A stretch of DNA of 64,000 nt from contig BLLL01000002.1 in NCBI GenBank assembly GCA_013374015.1, positions 62,001 through 126,000 of the forward strand, read 5' to 3'. The DNA comes from Candidatus Desulfovibrio kirbyi. GTDB taxonomy: Bacteria > Desulfobacterota > Desulfovibrionia > Desulfovibrionales > Desulfovibrionaceae. The notes beneath the pieces were generated by a model, which saw nothing but the letters and a program-made list of their open reading frames with translations, did no database searches and was not told where the DNA came from. Made by a program: the position numbers and the translations under genes. Each line of letters begins with the position of its first letter. Position 1 is the first letter of the stretch. Of this stretch, positions 10,101 through 19,931 are shown in pieces.

Positions 10101-11263
10101 AAAATGTGCGAACGGAAAAACGGGCGGCCCAGGGCGTGTCGCAATCCGTTGAGCCGGCACTGTCGGCCGCGTTTGACTGGTGGCTTTTTGCCATCATGCT
10201 GTCCATTTTGGGCATGGGGCTTGTGATGGTTTTTTCCGCAAGCGGTATTGTGGCGGAACAGATGAACGGCGACAAATATTATTTTTTCAAGCGCCAGCTT
10301 GTTTTTGCCCTTTTTGGAGTGGCCGGCTTATGGGTGGCGGCGCTGTTGCCTCGCGCATGGCTGTATAAAATGCAGTACCCGGCGTTGTTTTTCACACTGT
10401 TGCTCATGCTGATCACGCTTTCACCATACGCGCCGGCCATTAACGGCGCAAAACGCTGGATTCCGATAGGCCCTGTTTTCATACAGCCTATGGAATTTGT
10501 TAAAATAGCGCTGGCGCTCTATCTGGCATATTTTATGAGCGTCAAGCAGGATTTGATCAAAACCTTCAGTCGCGGAGTTATTCCTCCCTTTGCCGTTACG
10601 GGCCTGTTCTGTTTTTTACTGCTCCTTCAGCCGGATTTCGGTAGTGCGGTCGTTTTGGCGGTCTTGCTGTTTTTTATGTGTGTGGCGGGCGGTACGCGCT
10701 TTATTTATCTTTTTTTCTCTGTAGCGCTTGCCTGCGGGGGGACTATGGGGTTGGCCATTGCCTCGCCGTACCGTTTGCGCCGGCTGCTGGCTTTCCTGAA
10801 TCCGTTTGAGGACGCGCACAACACGGGGTATCAGCTTGTGCAGTCCCTGCTGGCTATCGGCTCGGGCAGTTTTTTTGGCGTGGGAATCGGGGCAAGCAAG
10901 CAGAAAGTGTTTTATCTGCCTGAAGCCCACAATGATTTTATCATGGCCGTGCTGGCGGAGGAAATGGGCTTTGTCGGAGTGAGCGTGGTGATGCTGCTTT
11001 TTGGCCTGCTGTTCTGGCGTTGCTACAGAATTATTATGGCGCAGAAAAATTTGCGCGATCGCTTTACTGCCTTCGGCATTACGACAATACTGGCGATGGG
11101 GGCGGCGATGAACTTGGCGGTGGTCACGGGCATGGCGCCGCCAAAGGGCGTGCCGATGCCGCTTATGAGTTACGGCGGCAGCAATCTGCTGGCGACAATG
11201 CTGTGTGTCGGGCTGCTTATGAATTATTCAAGGACAATGGATGCATGGACAAAATCCTGCTGA
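10097..11263 (+). CDS. ftsW: Lipid II polymerase FtsW (SEDS family)
   Basis: Polytopic membrane protein; NGAKRWIPIGPVFIQPMEFVK, LPEAHNDFIMAVLAEEMGF, PLMSYGGSNLLATM. Confidence 0.95.
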   Translation: MKNVRTEKRAAQGVSQSVEPALSAAFDWWLFAIMLSILGMGLVMVFSASGIVAEQMNGDKYYFFKRQLVFALFGVAGLWVAALLPRAWLYKMQYPALFFTLLLMLITLSPYAPAINGAKRWIPIGPVFIQPMEFVKIALALYLAYFMSVKQDLIKTFSRGVIPPFAVTGLFCFLLLLQPDFGSAVVLAVLLFFMCVAGGTRFIYLFFSVALACGGTMGLAIASPYRLRRLLAFLNPFEDAHNTGYQLVQSLLAIGSGSFFGVGIGASKQKVFYLPEAHNDFIMAVLAEEMGFVGVSVVMLLFGLLFWRCYRIIMAQKNLRDRFTAFGITTILAMGAAMNLAVVTGMAPPKGVPMPLMSYGGSNLLATMLCVGLLMNYSRTMDAWTKSC

Positions 11264-12309
11264 CAGGCGGCGGCACAGGGGGGCATGTTTTTCCCGCGCT
11301 GGCCGTTGCCGAGGAGCTGCGGCATCAGAATGCTGTCCTGTTGTTTGTGGGGTCGCGCTACGGCCCGGAGGCCCGCCTTGTAAAAGCGCGTGGCATTGCC
11401 TTTGAAGGCCTGCCTGTTCGTGGTTTTTTGGGCAGAGGGCTGCGTTCTCTTGACGCGGCCGCGCGTATGTGTTTTGCTGTATGCAGGGCGCTGTGCATCG
11501 TACGCCGTTTCAAGCCGGCCATGGTGGCGGGATTCGGCGGCTACGCGGCCTTTGCGCCCATGCTGGCAGCCTCTCTTTTGGGAGTGCCCTGCATATTGCA
11601 CGAACAGAACGCCGCGGGCGGCATGAGCAACAGAATTCTTGCCCGTCTGGCGCGCAGAGTGTGCCTTTCCATGCCCGGCACGGAAGGTTTTGCGTCAGAC
11701 AAATGCGTGGTCACGGGCAATCCCGTCAGAGACGCCGTGTGTGAGATCGGTCGGCGGCCACGTTGCCACACAGGCAAGAATCTGCTTGTTTTGGGCGGTT
11801 CGCAGGGGTCGCGGGCGCTCAATACGGTTATGCCGGAAATTCTGCCTGTCCTGAAAGCGGCAAATGTGGCGGTTCGTCATCAGAGCGGCAGCGCTGATGA
11901 GCAGGCTGTGCGCGCGGCTTATATCAATGCCGGTTATGAGGGAAGCGTTGTTGTTCCGTTCATTGAGGATATGGGGGAGGCGTATGCTTGGGCTGACCTG
12001 GCGCTTTGCAGGTCCGGCGCAAGCACTGTGGCGGAACTGTGTGTTGTTGCCCTGCCGTCTGTCTTGGTGCCTTTTCCGCAGGCCATCCATGACCATCAGA
12101 CAAAAAACGCCCGTCTTCTGGAAAGCGCTGGCGCGGCGGTGTTTTTGCCGGAACGCGAATTGCGCGAACGGGATTTGGGCGGACTGATAGTGGATATTCT
12201 GGAAAATTCCGGGTATCGGGCAAAAATGTCCGCCGCCGCTTTGGGCATGGGAAAGCCTGACGCCGCGGCGCGTGTTGTCGCGGCGTTGCGGGAAACGCGG
12301 GCAGCCTGA
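11245..12309 (+). CDS. murG: UDP-GlcNAc:lipid I GlcNAc transferase
   Basis: MDKILLTGGGTGGHVFPALAVAEEL, HEQNAAGGMSNR, GGSQGSRALN, CRSGASTVAEL. Confidence 0.95.
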   Translation: MDKILLTGGGTGGHVFPALAVAEELRHQNAVLLFVGSRYGPEARLVKARGIAFEGLPVRGFLGRGLRSLDAAARMCFAVCRALCIVRRFKPAMVAGFGGYAAFAPMLAASLLGVPCILHEQNAAGGMSNRILARLARRVCLSMPGTEGFASDKCVVTGNPVRDAVCEIGRRPRCHTGKNLLVLGGSQGSRALNTVMPEILPVLKAANVAVRHQSGSADEQAVRAAYINAGYEGSVVVPFIEDMGEAYAWADLALCRSGASTVAELCVVALPSVLVPFPQAIHDHQTKNARLLESAGAAVFLPERELRERDLGGLIVDILENSGYRAKMSAAALGMGKPDAAARVVAALRETRAA

Positions 12310-12342
12310 AAAGCTGTGCGGTCAATACTGTGGATTCAAAGT

Positions 12343-13716
12343 ATGAACAGTAAAATTCGGCGTATTCATATGGTGGGAATCGGCGGCGCGGGCATGAGCG
12401 GCATTGCCGAGGTGCTGCTTGATCTGGGATATCAGATTTCAGGGTCGGACAGTGGAGATTCCGCCATAGTGCGGCGTTTGTGCGATATCGGCGCACGGGT
12501 GGCTGTTGGTCATGCGGCGGAAAATGTCGGCAATGTGCAGGTGCTGGTAGCCTCCACGGCCATACGTCGTGACAATCCGGAAATTCTGGAGGCGAATCGT
12601 CGCAACATACCTGTTATTCCGCGCGCTGAAATGCTGGCGGAGCTTATGCGGCTGCGCCAGGGGATCGCCATTGCCGGGACGCACGGCAAGACAACCACAA
12701 CATCGCTGACGGCGTCCATTTTTGACGCGGCCGGTCTTGACCCCACTGTGATAATCGGCGGTCGCCTCAATCTGTACGGCACGAACGCCCGCCTGGGGCA
12801 CGGCGACTATCTGATTGCTGAGGCTGACGAATCGGACGGGTCTTTTTTGTGTCTTTTGCCGATCATCAACGTTGTCACAAATGTGGACGAAGATCATCTG
12901 GAGTATTACCAGAAGCGCTGTGCCATTGACGCGGCATTTGCGGAGTTTATGAACAATGTGCCCTTTTATGGCGTCAATGTGGTGTGCGGCGACGATCCGG
13001 GGGTTCGCGCGCTTTTGCCGGGAATCAAACGTTCCGTGCTGACCTATGGTTTTGACGCGGGCAACGTCCTGCGCGCTGTCCCGTTGGAAAGCGGTTTGCG
13101 CAGTCATTTTGAAGTGTGGCATGACGGAGAACTCCTGGGCGAGGTGAATCTGCCCCAGCCTGGCCGCCACAATATCCTGAACGCGCTCGGAGCCATAGGC
13201 GCCGCTCTGGAGGCGGACATCAGCTTTGCGGATTGTGTTAAAGGTCTTAATGCCTACAGCGGCGTGGCGCGAAGATTCGAGTTCAAGGGCGAGAAAAACG
13301 GCGTGACCGTTGTGGACGACTACGGTCATCATCCCGCGGAAATTGCGGTCACGTTGTCCACAGCCCGCCAGATATTTCCAGGGCGGCGTATTGTCGCGGC
13401 CTTTCAGCCGCATCGTTTCAGCCGCACACGCAATCATTTCGGCGAGTTTTGCAAGGTTTTCGATTGTGCGGACATGGTTTTGCTGACAGAAATTTACGCC
13501 GCCTCTGAAAAACCCATTCCCGGCGTTTCCGGACAGAGTCTCGCACAGGGCATGCAGCAGGTGTCGTCCACGCCAGTGCGGTATTATCAAAAGCTGGACG
13601 CGCTGGCTGAAGCATTGCCGCACGTGCTTGATCCCGGCGATGTGTTGTTGACCTTGGGCGCCGGCACAATCACCCGTTTGGGGGCGGTATTTCTGAAAGG
13701 CGATTCGTATGCGTGA
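12343..13716 (+). CDS. murC: UDP-N-acetylmuramate--L-alanine ligase
   Basis: [60 protein letters not shown]. Confidence 0.95.
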   Translation: MNSKIRRIHMVGIGGAGMSGIAEVLLDLGYQISGSDSGDSAIVRRLCDIGARVAVGHAAENVGNVQVLVASTAIRRDNPEILEANRRNIPVIPRAEMLAELMRLRQGIAIAGTHGKTTTTSLTASIFDAAGLDPTVIIGGRLNLYGTNARLGHGDYLIAEADESDGSFLCLLPIINVVTNVDEDHLEYYQKRCAIDAAFAEFMNNVPFYGVNVVCGDDPGVRALLPGIKRSVLTYGFDAGNVLRAVPLESGLRSHFEVWHDGELLGEVNLPQPGRHNILNALGAIGAALEADISFADCVKGLNAYSGVARRFEFKGEKNGVTVVDDYGHHPAEIAVTLSTARQIFPGRRIVAAFQPHRFSRTRNHFGEFCKVFDCADMVLLTEIYAASEKPIPGVSGQSLAQGMQQVSSTPVRYYQKLDALAEALPHVLDPGDVLLTLGAGTITRLGAVFLKGDSYA

Positions 13717-14596
13717 AGTGTCCTCTCCTTCTCTTGCGGATCTGACAACGCTGCGTATCGGCGGCAAGGCTCTTGCCGCGTTGCGTCTTGAGAGAGCGTC
13801 CGATTTTGAAGTGTTGCCGATGCGCTTACGGGCGCTGGGAGGCAGGCCGCTTGTGCTGGGGGCCGGCAGCAATATACTGGCACGTGACGGAGAATTGCCG
13901 ATTGTGCTGATATGTCCGGATTTTTTGCGGCAACTGGAAGTGGTTTCCGAAAAAGACGACAAAGTCTGTGTGCGGGCCGGCGCGGCTGTGCCCATGGCGC
14001 GGCTTGTGCGTTTTTGCGCGCGTCATGGCTTGTCCGGCCTGGAGGGGCTTGTGGGGATACCGGGCAGGGTTGGGGGCGGTATTGCCATGAACGCCGGTTC
14101 TTTCGGCACGGAAATTTGCGCTGCTCTTGAGAGTGTCCAAATACTTAGCGGAAATTCCGTGCATAAAATCCCGGCCCGGGACATGAGGTTTGGCTACCGG
14201 AGTTTTTCTGTTTCCAAAGGAATTTTAGATTTTGTTGTTCTTGAAGCCATATTTAGCTTGATCAAGTTGTCAATTGATGGCATCCGTAATTCCATGCGTC
14301 ACAACTTTTTTGAGAAAAAGTCTAAACAACCCCTCACAGCCTGGAGCGCCGGCTGCGTGTTTAAAAATCCTCCTTCGGAGATGCCGGCAGGTCGGCTTTT
14401 GGAACTTTCCGGATACAAGGGGAAAAAGTTGGGTGGTATGGCGTTTTCATCCCTCCACGCGAATTTTTTGCTGAACGAAGGCAGGGGATGTGCAACCGCG
14501 GCTCTGGATTTGATACATGAGGCGAGAGAAGCCGTGCGCCGCCGCTTTGGCTGTATGCTTGAGCTGGAGGTGAGAGTGACGCCATGCCTTTGCTGA
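13709..14596 (+). CDS. murB: UDP-N-acetylenolpyruvoylglucosamine reductase
   Basis: [56 protein letters not shown]. Confidence 0.92.
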   Translation: MREVSSPSLADLTTLRIGGKALAALRLERASDFEVLPMRLRALGGRPLVLGAGSNILARDGELPIVLICPDFLRQLEVVSEKDDKVCVRAGAAVPMARLVRFCARHGLSGLEGLVGIPGRVGGGIAMNAGSFGTEICAALESVQILSGNSVHKIPARDMRFGYRSFSVSKGILDFVVLEAIFSLIKLSIDGIRNSMRHNFFEKKSKQPLTAWSAGCVFKNPPSEMPAGRLLELSGYKGKKLGGMAFSSLHANFLLNEGRGCATAALDLIHEAREAVRRRFGCMLELEVRVTPCLC

Positions 14597-15468
14597 CAAA
14601 GCGGCGCGGCGCGAGACCGCGTAACACATACACAAAGAATGTTGCTTCAGCCCCAGCGGGCGGAAGGCTGAAAAAAATTTGTATGCCGCCGTTTTTAAAG
14701 TTTGCGGGAATAAAGTGGGTTAACGGGCTAAAAAGGGTTGTGGCTGTTACGCTGTTGTTGATGACGGTTGTGCTGGTGCCGGCTTCGGTCTGCGCCGTCA
14801 CTCTCTGGCTCTACAACAAAGCGGTGACGAGCGAGTTCTTTGTCACAAAGCATGTGGACGTAACCGGCAATGTAAGACTGTCACGCGATATGGTGTTGCA
14901 ATACTGCGGGATCAAGGTGGGGGACAACAGTTTGGCTGTAAGCATTATCAATGCGGAACAAAATCTTCTCCGCACGCCCTGGGTGGAGGAGGTGTCCGTC
15001 AAGCGGCTTTTGCCGGACAGATTTGTGATCAGACTGAAAGAGCGCCTCCCCTCGTTCTGGATCTACAAGGACGATGTTTTGTACTATGCAAATGAAGCGG
15101 GCGAGGCTATCGCGCCTGTGGAGAGCGGCAATTTTCTTTCCCTGCCGACGCTGGCTGTCGAAACCGGCGCCGAGGACGCAACGCCGTATCTTACGCGTTT
15201 GATCAGGGACATGCACAGCGGCGTGCTGCCGGTTGAATTTGGGGCTATTGCTTCTGTTACAGCAAGCGCCGGCAGGGGTATTGAAATCTATATGGCAGAT
15301 CGTGAACTGCGCCTGTCCGTTGCGGTGGACGACTGGGACAGCAATCTGACCAGACTGGGAACAGCGCTTGGGGATCTTGCCGGACGGCATGAGCTGAAAG
15401 ATGTGCGAGAGGTCCGCGCCGCCAACGGTGATGTTTGGGTTATATTGAACAAGCCGGCACAAGGATGA
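14584..15468 (+). CDS. ftsQ: Cell division protein FtsQ (POTRA/FtsQ)
   Basis: Single N-terminal TM, VDVTGNVRLSRDMVLQYCGIKVGDNSL POTRA-type segment, between murB and ftsA. Confidence 0.85.
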   Translation: MPLLTKRRGARPRNTYTKNVASAPAGGRLKKICMPPFLKFAGIKWVNGLKRVVAVTLLLMTVVLVPASVCAVTLWLYNKAVTSEFFVTKHVDVTGNVRLSRDMVLQYCGIKVGDNSLAVSIINAEQNLLRTPWVEEVSVKRLLPDRFVIRLKERLPSFWIYKDDVLYYANEAGEAIAPVESGNFLSLPTLAVETGAEDATPYLTRLIRDMHSGVLPVEFGAIASVTASAGRGIEIYMADRELRLSVAVDDWDSNLTRLGTALGDLAGRHELKDVREVRAANGDVWVILNKPAQG

Positions 15469-15475
15469 GGAAGAT

Positions 15476-16708
15476 ATGGCCAAGTCTGATTTGATTGTGG
15501 GACTTGATATCGGCACGACAAAAATCTGTGCTGTCGTGGGGGAGCTTTCAGAAACCGGCCTGGTGGATATAGTGGGCATCGGCACAAGTGTTTCTACCGG
15601 TCTGCGCAAAGGTGTTGTGGTCAATATTGAGCAGACCGTGCAGTCCATACGCAAGGCGGTTGAAGATGCCGAACTGATGGCCGGCTGTGAAATCCGCGCT
15701 GTCTATGTGGGGATAGCCGGCAGTCACATTATGGGAATCAACAGTCACGGCGTCATCGCCGTGAAGGGCGGCGAGGTGGCCCAACGCGACATTGAGCGCG
15801 CTCTGGACGCGGCCAGGGCTGTTGCCATACCTGGCGACCGCGAGGTGATTCACATCCTGCCGCAGGAATTTATTGTGGACAGCCAGCGCGGCATCGCCGA
15901 CCCGCTGGGCATGGCCGGTGTGCGTCTGGAGGTCAAGGTGCATATCGTGACCGGCGCTGTTTCCTCCGCGCAGAATATAATACGTTCGTGCCACCGCAGT
16001 CAGTTGGAAGTTGCCGATATTGCCCTGGAGTCCCTGGCCTCGGCCAAGGCGGTGCTGACAGAAGAAGAGCGGGAGATAGGCGTGGCCCTGGTGGACATGG
16101 GGGGCGGGACCACAGATATTGCGATTTTTGCCAACGGCGCCATCAAACACACGGCTGTGCTGGCCTTGGGCGGGCAAAACCTTTCCAATGACATTGCCTT
16201 TGGTTTGCGAACCCCTGTTGCCTCCGCTGAAAAAATCAAGATCAAGTACGGCTGCGCATTGGCCGAGATGGTGCGTCCGGACGAATTTGTTGAAGTGCCC
16301 AGCGTCGGAGGCCGGGAGCCACGCCGCCTTTCACGGCAGGTACTTGCGGAAATTTGCGAACCGCGCATGGAGGAGATTCTCGCCCTTGTGGGTCAGACAC
16401 TGGAGCGTTCCGGCTACAAGAAAATGATCGGCGCGGGCATCGTGCTCACCGGCGGCACGTCTCTTATTGAAGGATGTCAGGAACTTGGCGAACAGATTTT
16501 CGATCTGCCCACGCGCATCGCCTACCCGCGGTGTGTGGGCGGACTCAAAGATGTTGTGAACAGTCCCAAATATTCAACAGCGGTTGGGCTGTTGCGGTAC
16601 GGCACTGAAAAGGAAGCGACCGGCAGGCCTTTTTCAAGGGACAATGAGTCCGGTTGGTTTAACAGTGTGCTTGCGCGGATGAAGAAATGGTTTTCGGATA
16701 TTTCGTGA
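15476..16708 (+). CDS. ftsA: Cell division protein FtsA
   Basis: LIVGLDIGTTKICAVVGE, VDMGGGTTDIAIFANGAIKHT, GIVLTGGTSLIEG. Confidence 0.95.
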   Translation: MAKSDLIVGLDIGTTKICAVVGELSETGLVDIVGIGTSVSTGLRKGVVVNIEQTVQSIRKAVEDAELMAGCEIRAVYVGIAGSHIMGINSHGVIAVKGGEVAQRDIERALDAARAVAIPGDREVIHILPQEFIVDSQRGIADPLGMAGVRLEVKVHIVTGAVSSAQNIIRSCHRSQLEVADIALESLASAKAVLTEEEREIGVALVDMGGGTTDIAIFANGAIKHTAVLALGGQNLSNDIAFGLRTPVASAEKIKIKYGCALAEMVRPDEFVEVPSVGGREPRRLSRQVLAEICEPRMEEILALVGQTLERSGYKKMIGAGIVLTGGTSLIEGCQELGEQIFDLPTRIAYPRCVGGLKDVVNSPKYSTAVGLLRYGTEKEATGRPFSRDNESGWFNSVLARMKKWFSDIS

Positions 16709-16744
16709 GTGTGGGTAGTGTCTTTTAAAACAGGAGAGGACGGA

Positions 16745-18013
16745 ATGGCACAGTCAATTGTTGACGATATTGAGCTTACGCTGGCAAACAGCGCCAAGAT
16801 CAAGGTATTTGGCGTTGGCGGCGGCGGGGGAAACGCCGTTCAGCACATGATTGCTTCCGGGTTGCGCGGGGTACAGTTTATCTGTGCCAATACCGATGTG
16901 CAGGCGCTGAACAAAAGCAGCGCGTCCATCAAACTGCAGCTGGGTGAAAAACTCACCAAGGGCCTTGGGGCAGGCGCCAATCCCGCTGTCGGGCGTGATG
17001 CTGCCATTGAAAGCTCGCACGCTATTAAAGACGCCATCGGCGATGCGGACATGGTGTTTGTGACCGCCGGTCTGGGCGGCGGCACAGGCACGGGCGCGGC
17101 ACCCGTTGTGGCGCAGCTTGCAAAGGAAATGGGCGTACTGACCGTGGGAGTGGTTACCAGACCCTTCGCTTTTGAGGGGACGCCGCGCAAGCGTTCGGCC
17201 GAGGACGGCCTTGGAGAGATCAAGCAGCATGTTGACTGCCTTATCACAATACCCAATGACAGACTGCTGGCCTTTGCCCCGAAGAAGGCCAAGATGAATG
17301 AAATGCTGCAAAAGGCCAATGAGGTGCTGTACTATGCGGTGAAAGGCATTGCTGATGTTATTGTCGGCGACGGCATGATCAATCTGGATTTTGCCGACGT
17401 GCGCACAACAATGGCCGAGTCCGGGCTTGCCCTGATGGGCACCGGCATGGCATCGGGCGAAAACCGCGCCCGTGAGGCGACCCATCGCGCCATAATCAGC
17501 CCGCTTCTGGAAGACGTTTCTCTGGAAAGTGCAAAGGCTGTGCTGTACAATGTTTCCGCCTCATCGGACATTACCGCTGACGAGGTCAAGGAGATAGGCG
17601 AGCTTATTGCGGACGCGGCGCCAAAAGACGCAAATATCATTTTCGGCATTATTTTTGACGAAAACATGGGAGACGAAATCCGTATCACGGTAATCGCAAC
17701 GGGCATTGAATCGCCAAAGCCTGTACCGGTTACGCCACCCGTAAGGGGAGGGGGAAGGGGTATTCGTATTCATTTCCCCCATGATGAAGAAACGTCAGGC
17801 GCTGGCAAAGGCAGACGCGGCGAACAATGGGGAGATGAACAGGGATATCCACCGATTCCTGGTCCGCATCCGCCTCGCATCCGTGATATTTCCCGCTGGA
17901 CAGGCGGTCATCAAGGGCGCGAACGTATCCGGCCGGGTGAAGAATATTCTGTATACGATGCCGACAACAGTGAATGGGATGTGCCGGCATTTCTCAAGTC
18001 CCAGGCGGACTAG
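16745..18013 (+). CDS. ftsZ: Cell division protein FtsZ
   Basis: KVFGVGGGGGNAVQHMI, GLGGGTGTGAAPVVAQ, NLDFADVRTTM; C-terminal WDVPAFLKSQAD. Confidence 0.97.
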   Translation: MAQSIVDDIELTLANSAKIKVFGVGGGGGNAVQHMIASGLRGVQFICANTDVQALNKSSASIKLQLGEKLTKGLGAGANPAVGRDAAIESSHAIKDAIGDADMVFVTAGLGGGTGTGAAPVVAQLAKEMGVLTVGVVTRPFAFEGTPRKRSAEDGLGEIKQHVDCLITIPNDRLLAFAPKKAKMNEMLQKANEVLYYAVKGIADVIVGDGMINLDFADVRTTMAESGLALMGTGMASGENRAREATHRAIISPLLEDVSLESAKAVLYNVSASSDITADEVKEIGELIADAAPKDANIIFGIIFDENMGDEIRITVIATGIESPKPVPVTPPVRGGGRGIRIHFPHDEETSGAGKGRRGEQWGDEQGYPPIPGPHPPRIRDISRWTGGHQGRERIRPGEEYSVYDADNSEWDVPAFLKSQAD

Positions 18014-18050
18014 CCGGCGCGATCTGACAGAGAGAATATCGATTTCTAAT

Positions 18051-18117
18051 TTTCAGGGCTTGCCTCTTCGGCCCTGAAATGCCCGCCGGGAGGCCCATTG
18101 AGGGCCTCCTTGCGGGG
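18051..18117 (+). terminator. Tandem stem-loops downstream of ftsZ
   Basis: TTTCAGGGC...GCCCTGAAA (18051-18079) then CCCGCcgGGAGGCCC-ATTGA-GGGCCTCCttGCGGG; no strong T tract. Confidence 0.5.
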
Positions 18118-18200
18118 ATAATCATCCGGACTCCACAGTAGCCCGCACAAAAAAAAGTGCGTTTGCATTCTCTTTTCTGACAAGGTTCACCCGCATACGG

Positions 18201-19931
18201 CTACGGAATCGGCGCTGAGGGCGTGGCAGAATCTGTTTCGGGCAATGCAAAAGGCGGTGTCGGCGCAGGCTCTGTTTCAGGTACTACCGGTGTCGGCGTG
18301 AAGGGCGGCACCGGGTTGGCCGGTTCGTCCTTGCCTGCTGACTCGTCTTTGTCGGCCGGCTCATCATTTTGTGCAGGGGCAACGCTCTGCGGTAGCGTGA
18401 CGGCGTCCGCGGGTTTGAGGCTCACAATGGTTTTCCGGAGTTCCGGCGCAAGCCGCAGCATGGCCGGCTGGGCCAGCGCAATGGCCAAAAGCGCGCAGAC
18501 AAGCAGTGTGCCGCCGGGCCCGGACTGCCTGAACGTCATGAATACAAGCGCCGCGACAAGAAAAATTGCGCCAAAAATCGGCAGCGACGTGAGCGCGCCT
18601 ATGCTGTCGCGCAGTTCATAAGTGATCGGGAAGGGCAAAAAGTTTGTCATGTAGTTGAGGGAAACGTCAAAGCCTGCTGCGATAAGCGCGCTGCCCGCGC
18701 ACAACAGGCACAGGGCAAGCAGCGCGCAAAAAATCCGGATGCCCAGCTTTGAAAGATTGAGCAGGGCTTTGCCGAGTAGCAGGGCGGCAAGACAGATCGG
18801 GAAAAAATCAACCTTTCCTGTTGATTCCGGCGCGATCAGGCTCAGGCCGTAGCCGATGCCGAGCGCGATCCACACAAAGGATGAACCGGCACGCTCGCCG
18901 CGGCTTGCCTTCAAATCCCTTACCGCGGACAGGAGCACGCGATTCCAGGACACACAGAGCACAAGCATAAGCCATGGCAAAAGCCCGACGCCCGTGAAGG
19001 CAAAAGACAGCCACCAGTGCGCTGGCGGCCGTAGCGGGAATATCAGCAGCGTATTGCACAGACTCTGCACATACGTGTCTGAATGTGTGAAAAGAATCAG
19101 GCATCCCAACCATACGGCAACACACAGCAAAAAAAGGGCAAAACCAAACAGGACATCCGGCGCGTGCCTGTGGCGGAATGTTCCTGTCCAGACAAGAAAA
19201 ATCAGACTTGTGAGCAACGGCAACAGGGCGTAAAAACCGCCCCCTGTCAGTCCGGCCAGCGCGGCCAGCGCAAAGGCAAGCGGCAGGGCAATCCAGGCGC
19301 GTTCTTTTTGCAGGCCGTTGCAGAAGCAGGCGAGAGAGCAAAGCAGCAGGGCCGCGCCAAGAGCGTCAGCAGTCAACGCATGGGACAACAACGCAAAAAA
19401 CGGCGAACACAGGAGTATGAGACAGGCAGCAAGCGCGGCCTGCGCGCCGAAACCGGCGGCGCGGCTCAAGCTGTAGACGCCGCACAAGACCAAAAATGTG
19501 CTGAGAGCGGCTGCTGCGGGAAAGAGCAGATTCTGCGGCACGGCAAAATGCGCCAAAACTTTGGCAAGCCCTGCAAGAAACCAGACAAATACCGGCCAGT
19601 ACGCGCTGTCTCCGAAGGACGTGACAAGCCACTGGCCGCTTGTTGACAGTTGTTTGTAGAGCAGGATATATTCGGCCTCAAGCGGGGAGTACAGCGCCGT
19701 GCCGACAAAACCGTACCAGACCTGCGCCGCCAGCAACACTGCCGGAAGCGCCAGACCGACTTTGCTGGACGCCTGAAAAAGTTTCTCCGTAACGCCGTTT
19801 GCCGTTGCTTCCGGCCCGGGCAGAGAAGCGCGCGCAACGGCAGTGTCCGGATCATGAGAAACCGCGCTGTTTTTTTCAGAAGGGGCGGCATGTTCTTCGG
19901 ATTCTGTCTGGCGGGAATGTTCCTGCGTCAT
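18201..19931 (-). CDS. ArnT/GT39-like membrane glycosyltransferase-family protein
   Basis: 576 aa polytopic protein; YSPLEAEYILLYKQLSTSGQWLVTSFGD near the N-terminal TM, typical of the PMT_2/ArnT group. Confidence 0.6.
   Translation of the reverse strand: MTQEHSRQTESEEHAAPSEKNSAVSHDPDTAVARASLPGPEATANGVTEKLFQASSKVGLALPAVLLAAQVWYGFVGTALYSPLEAEYILLYKQLSTSGQWLVTSFGDSAYWPVFVWFLAGLAKVLAHFAVPQNLLFPAAAALSTFLVLCGVYSLSRAAGFGAQAALAACLILLCSPFFALLSHALTADALGAALLLCSLACFCNGLQKERAWIALPLAFALAALAGLTGGGFYALLPLLTSLIFLVWTGTFRHRHAPDVLFGFALFLLCVAVWLGCLILFTHSDTYVQSLCNTLLIFPLRPPAHWWLSFAFTGVGLLPWLMLVLCVSWNRVLLSAVRDLKASRGERAGSSFVWIALGIGYGLSLIAPESTGKVDFFPICLAALLLGKALLNLSKLGIRIFCALLALCLLCAGSALIAAGFDVSLNYMTNFLPFPITYELRDSIGALTSLPIFGAIFLVAALVFMTFRQSGPGGTLLVCALLAIALAQPAMLRLAPELRKTIVSLKPADAVTLPQSVAPAQNDEPADKDESAGKDEPANPVPPFTPTPVVPETEPAPTPPFALPETDSATPSAPIP

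Noticed and set aside
12439-13995. 518-aa minus-strand ORF
   Set aside because: Antisense to murC/murB, which are clear; no domain-like composition.
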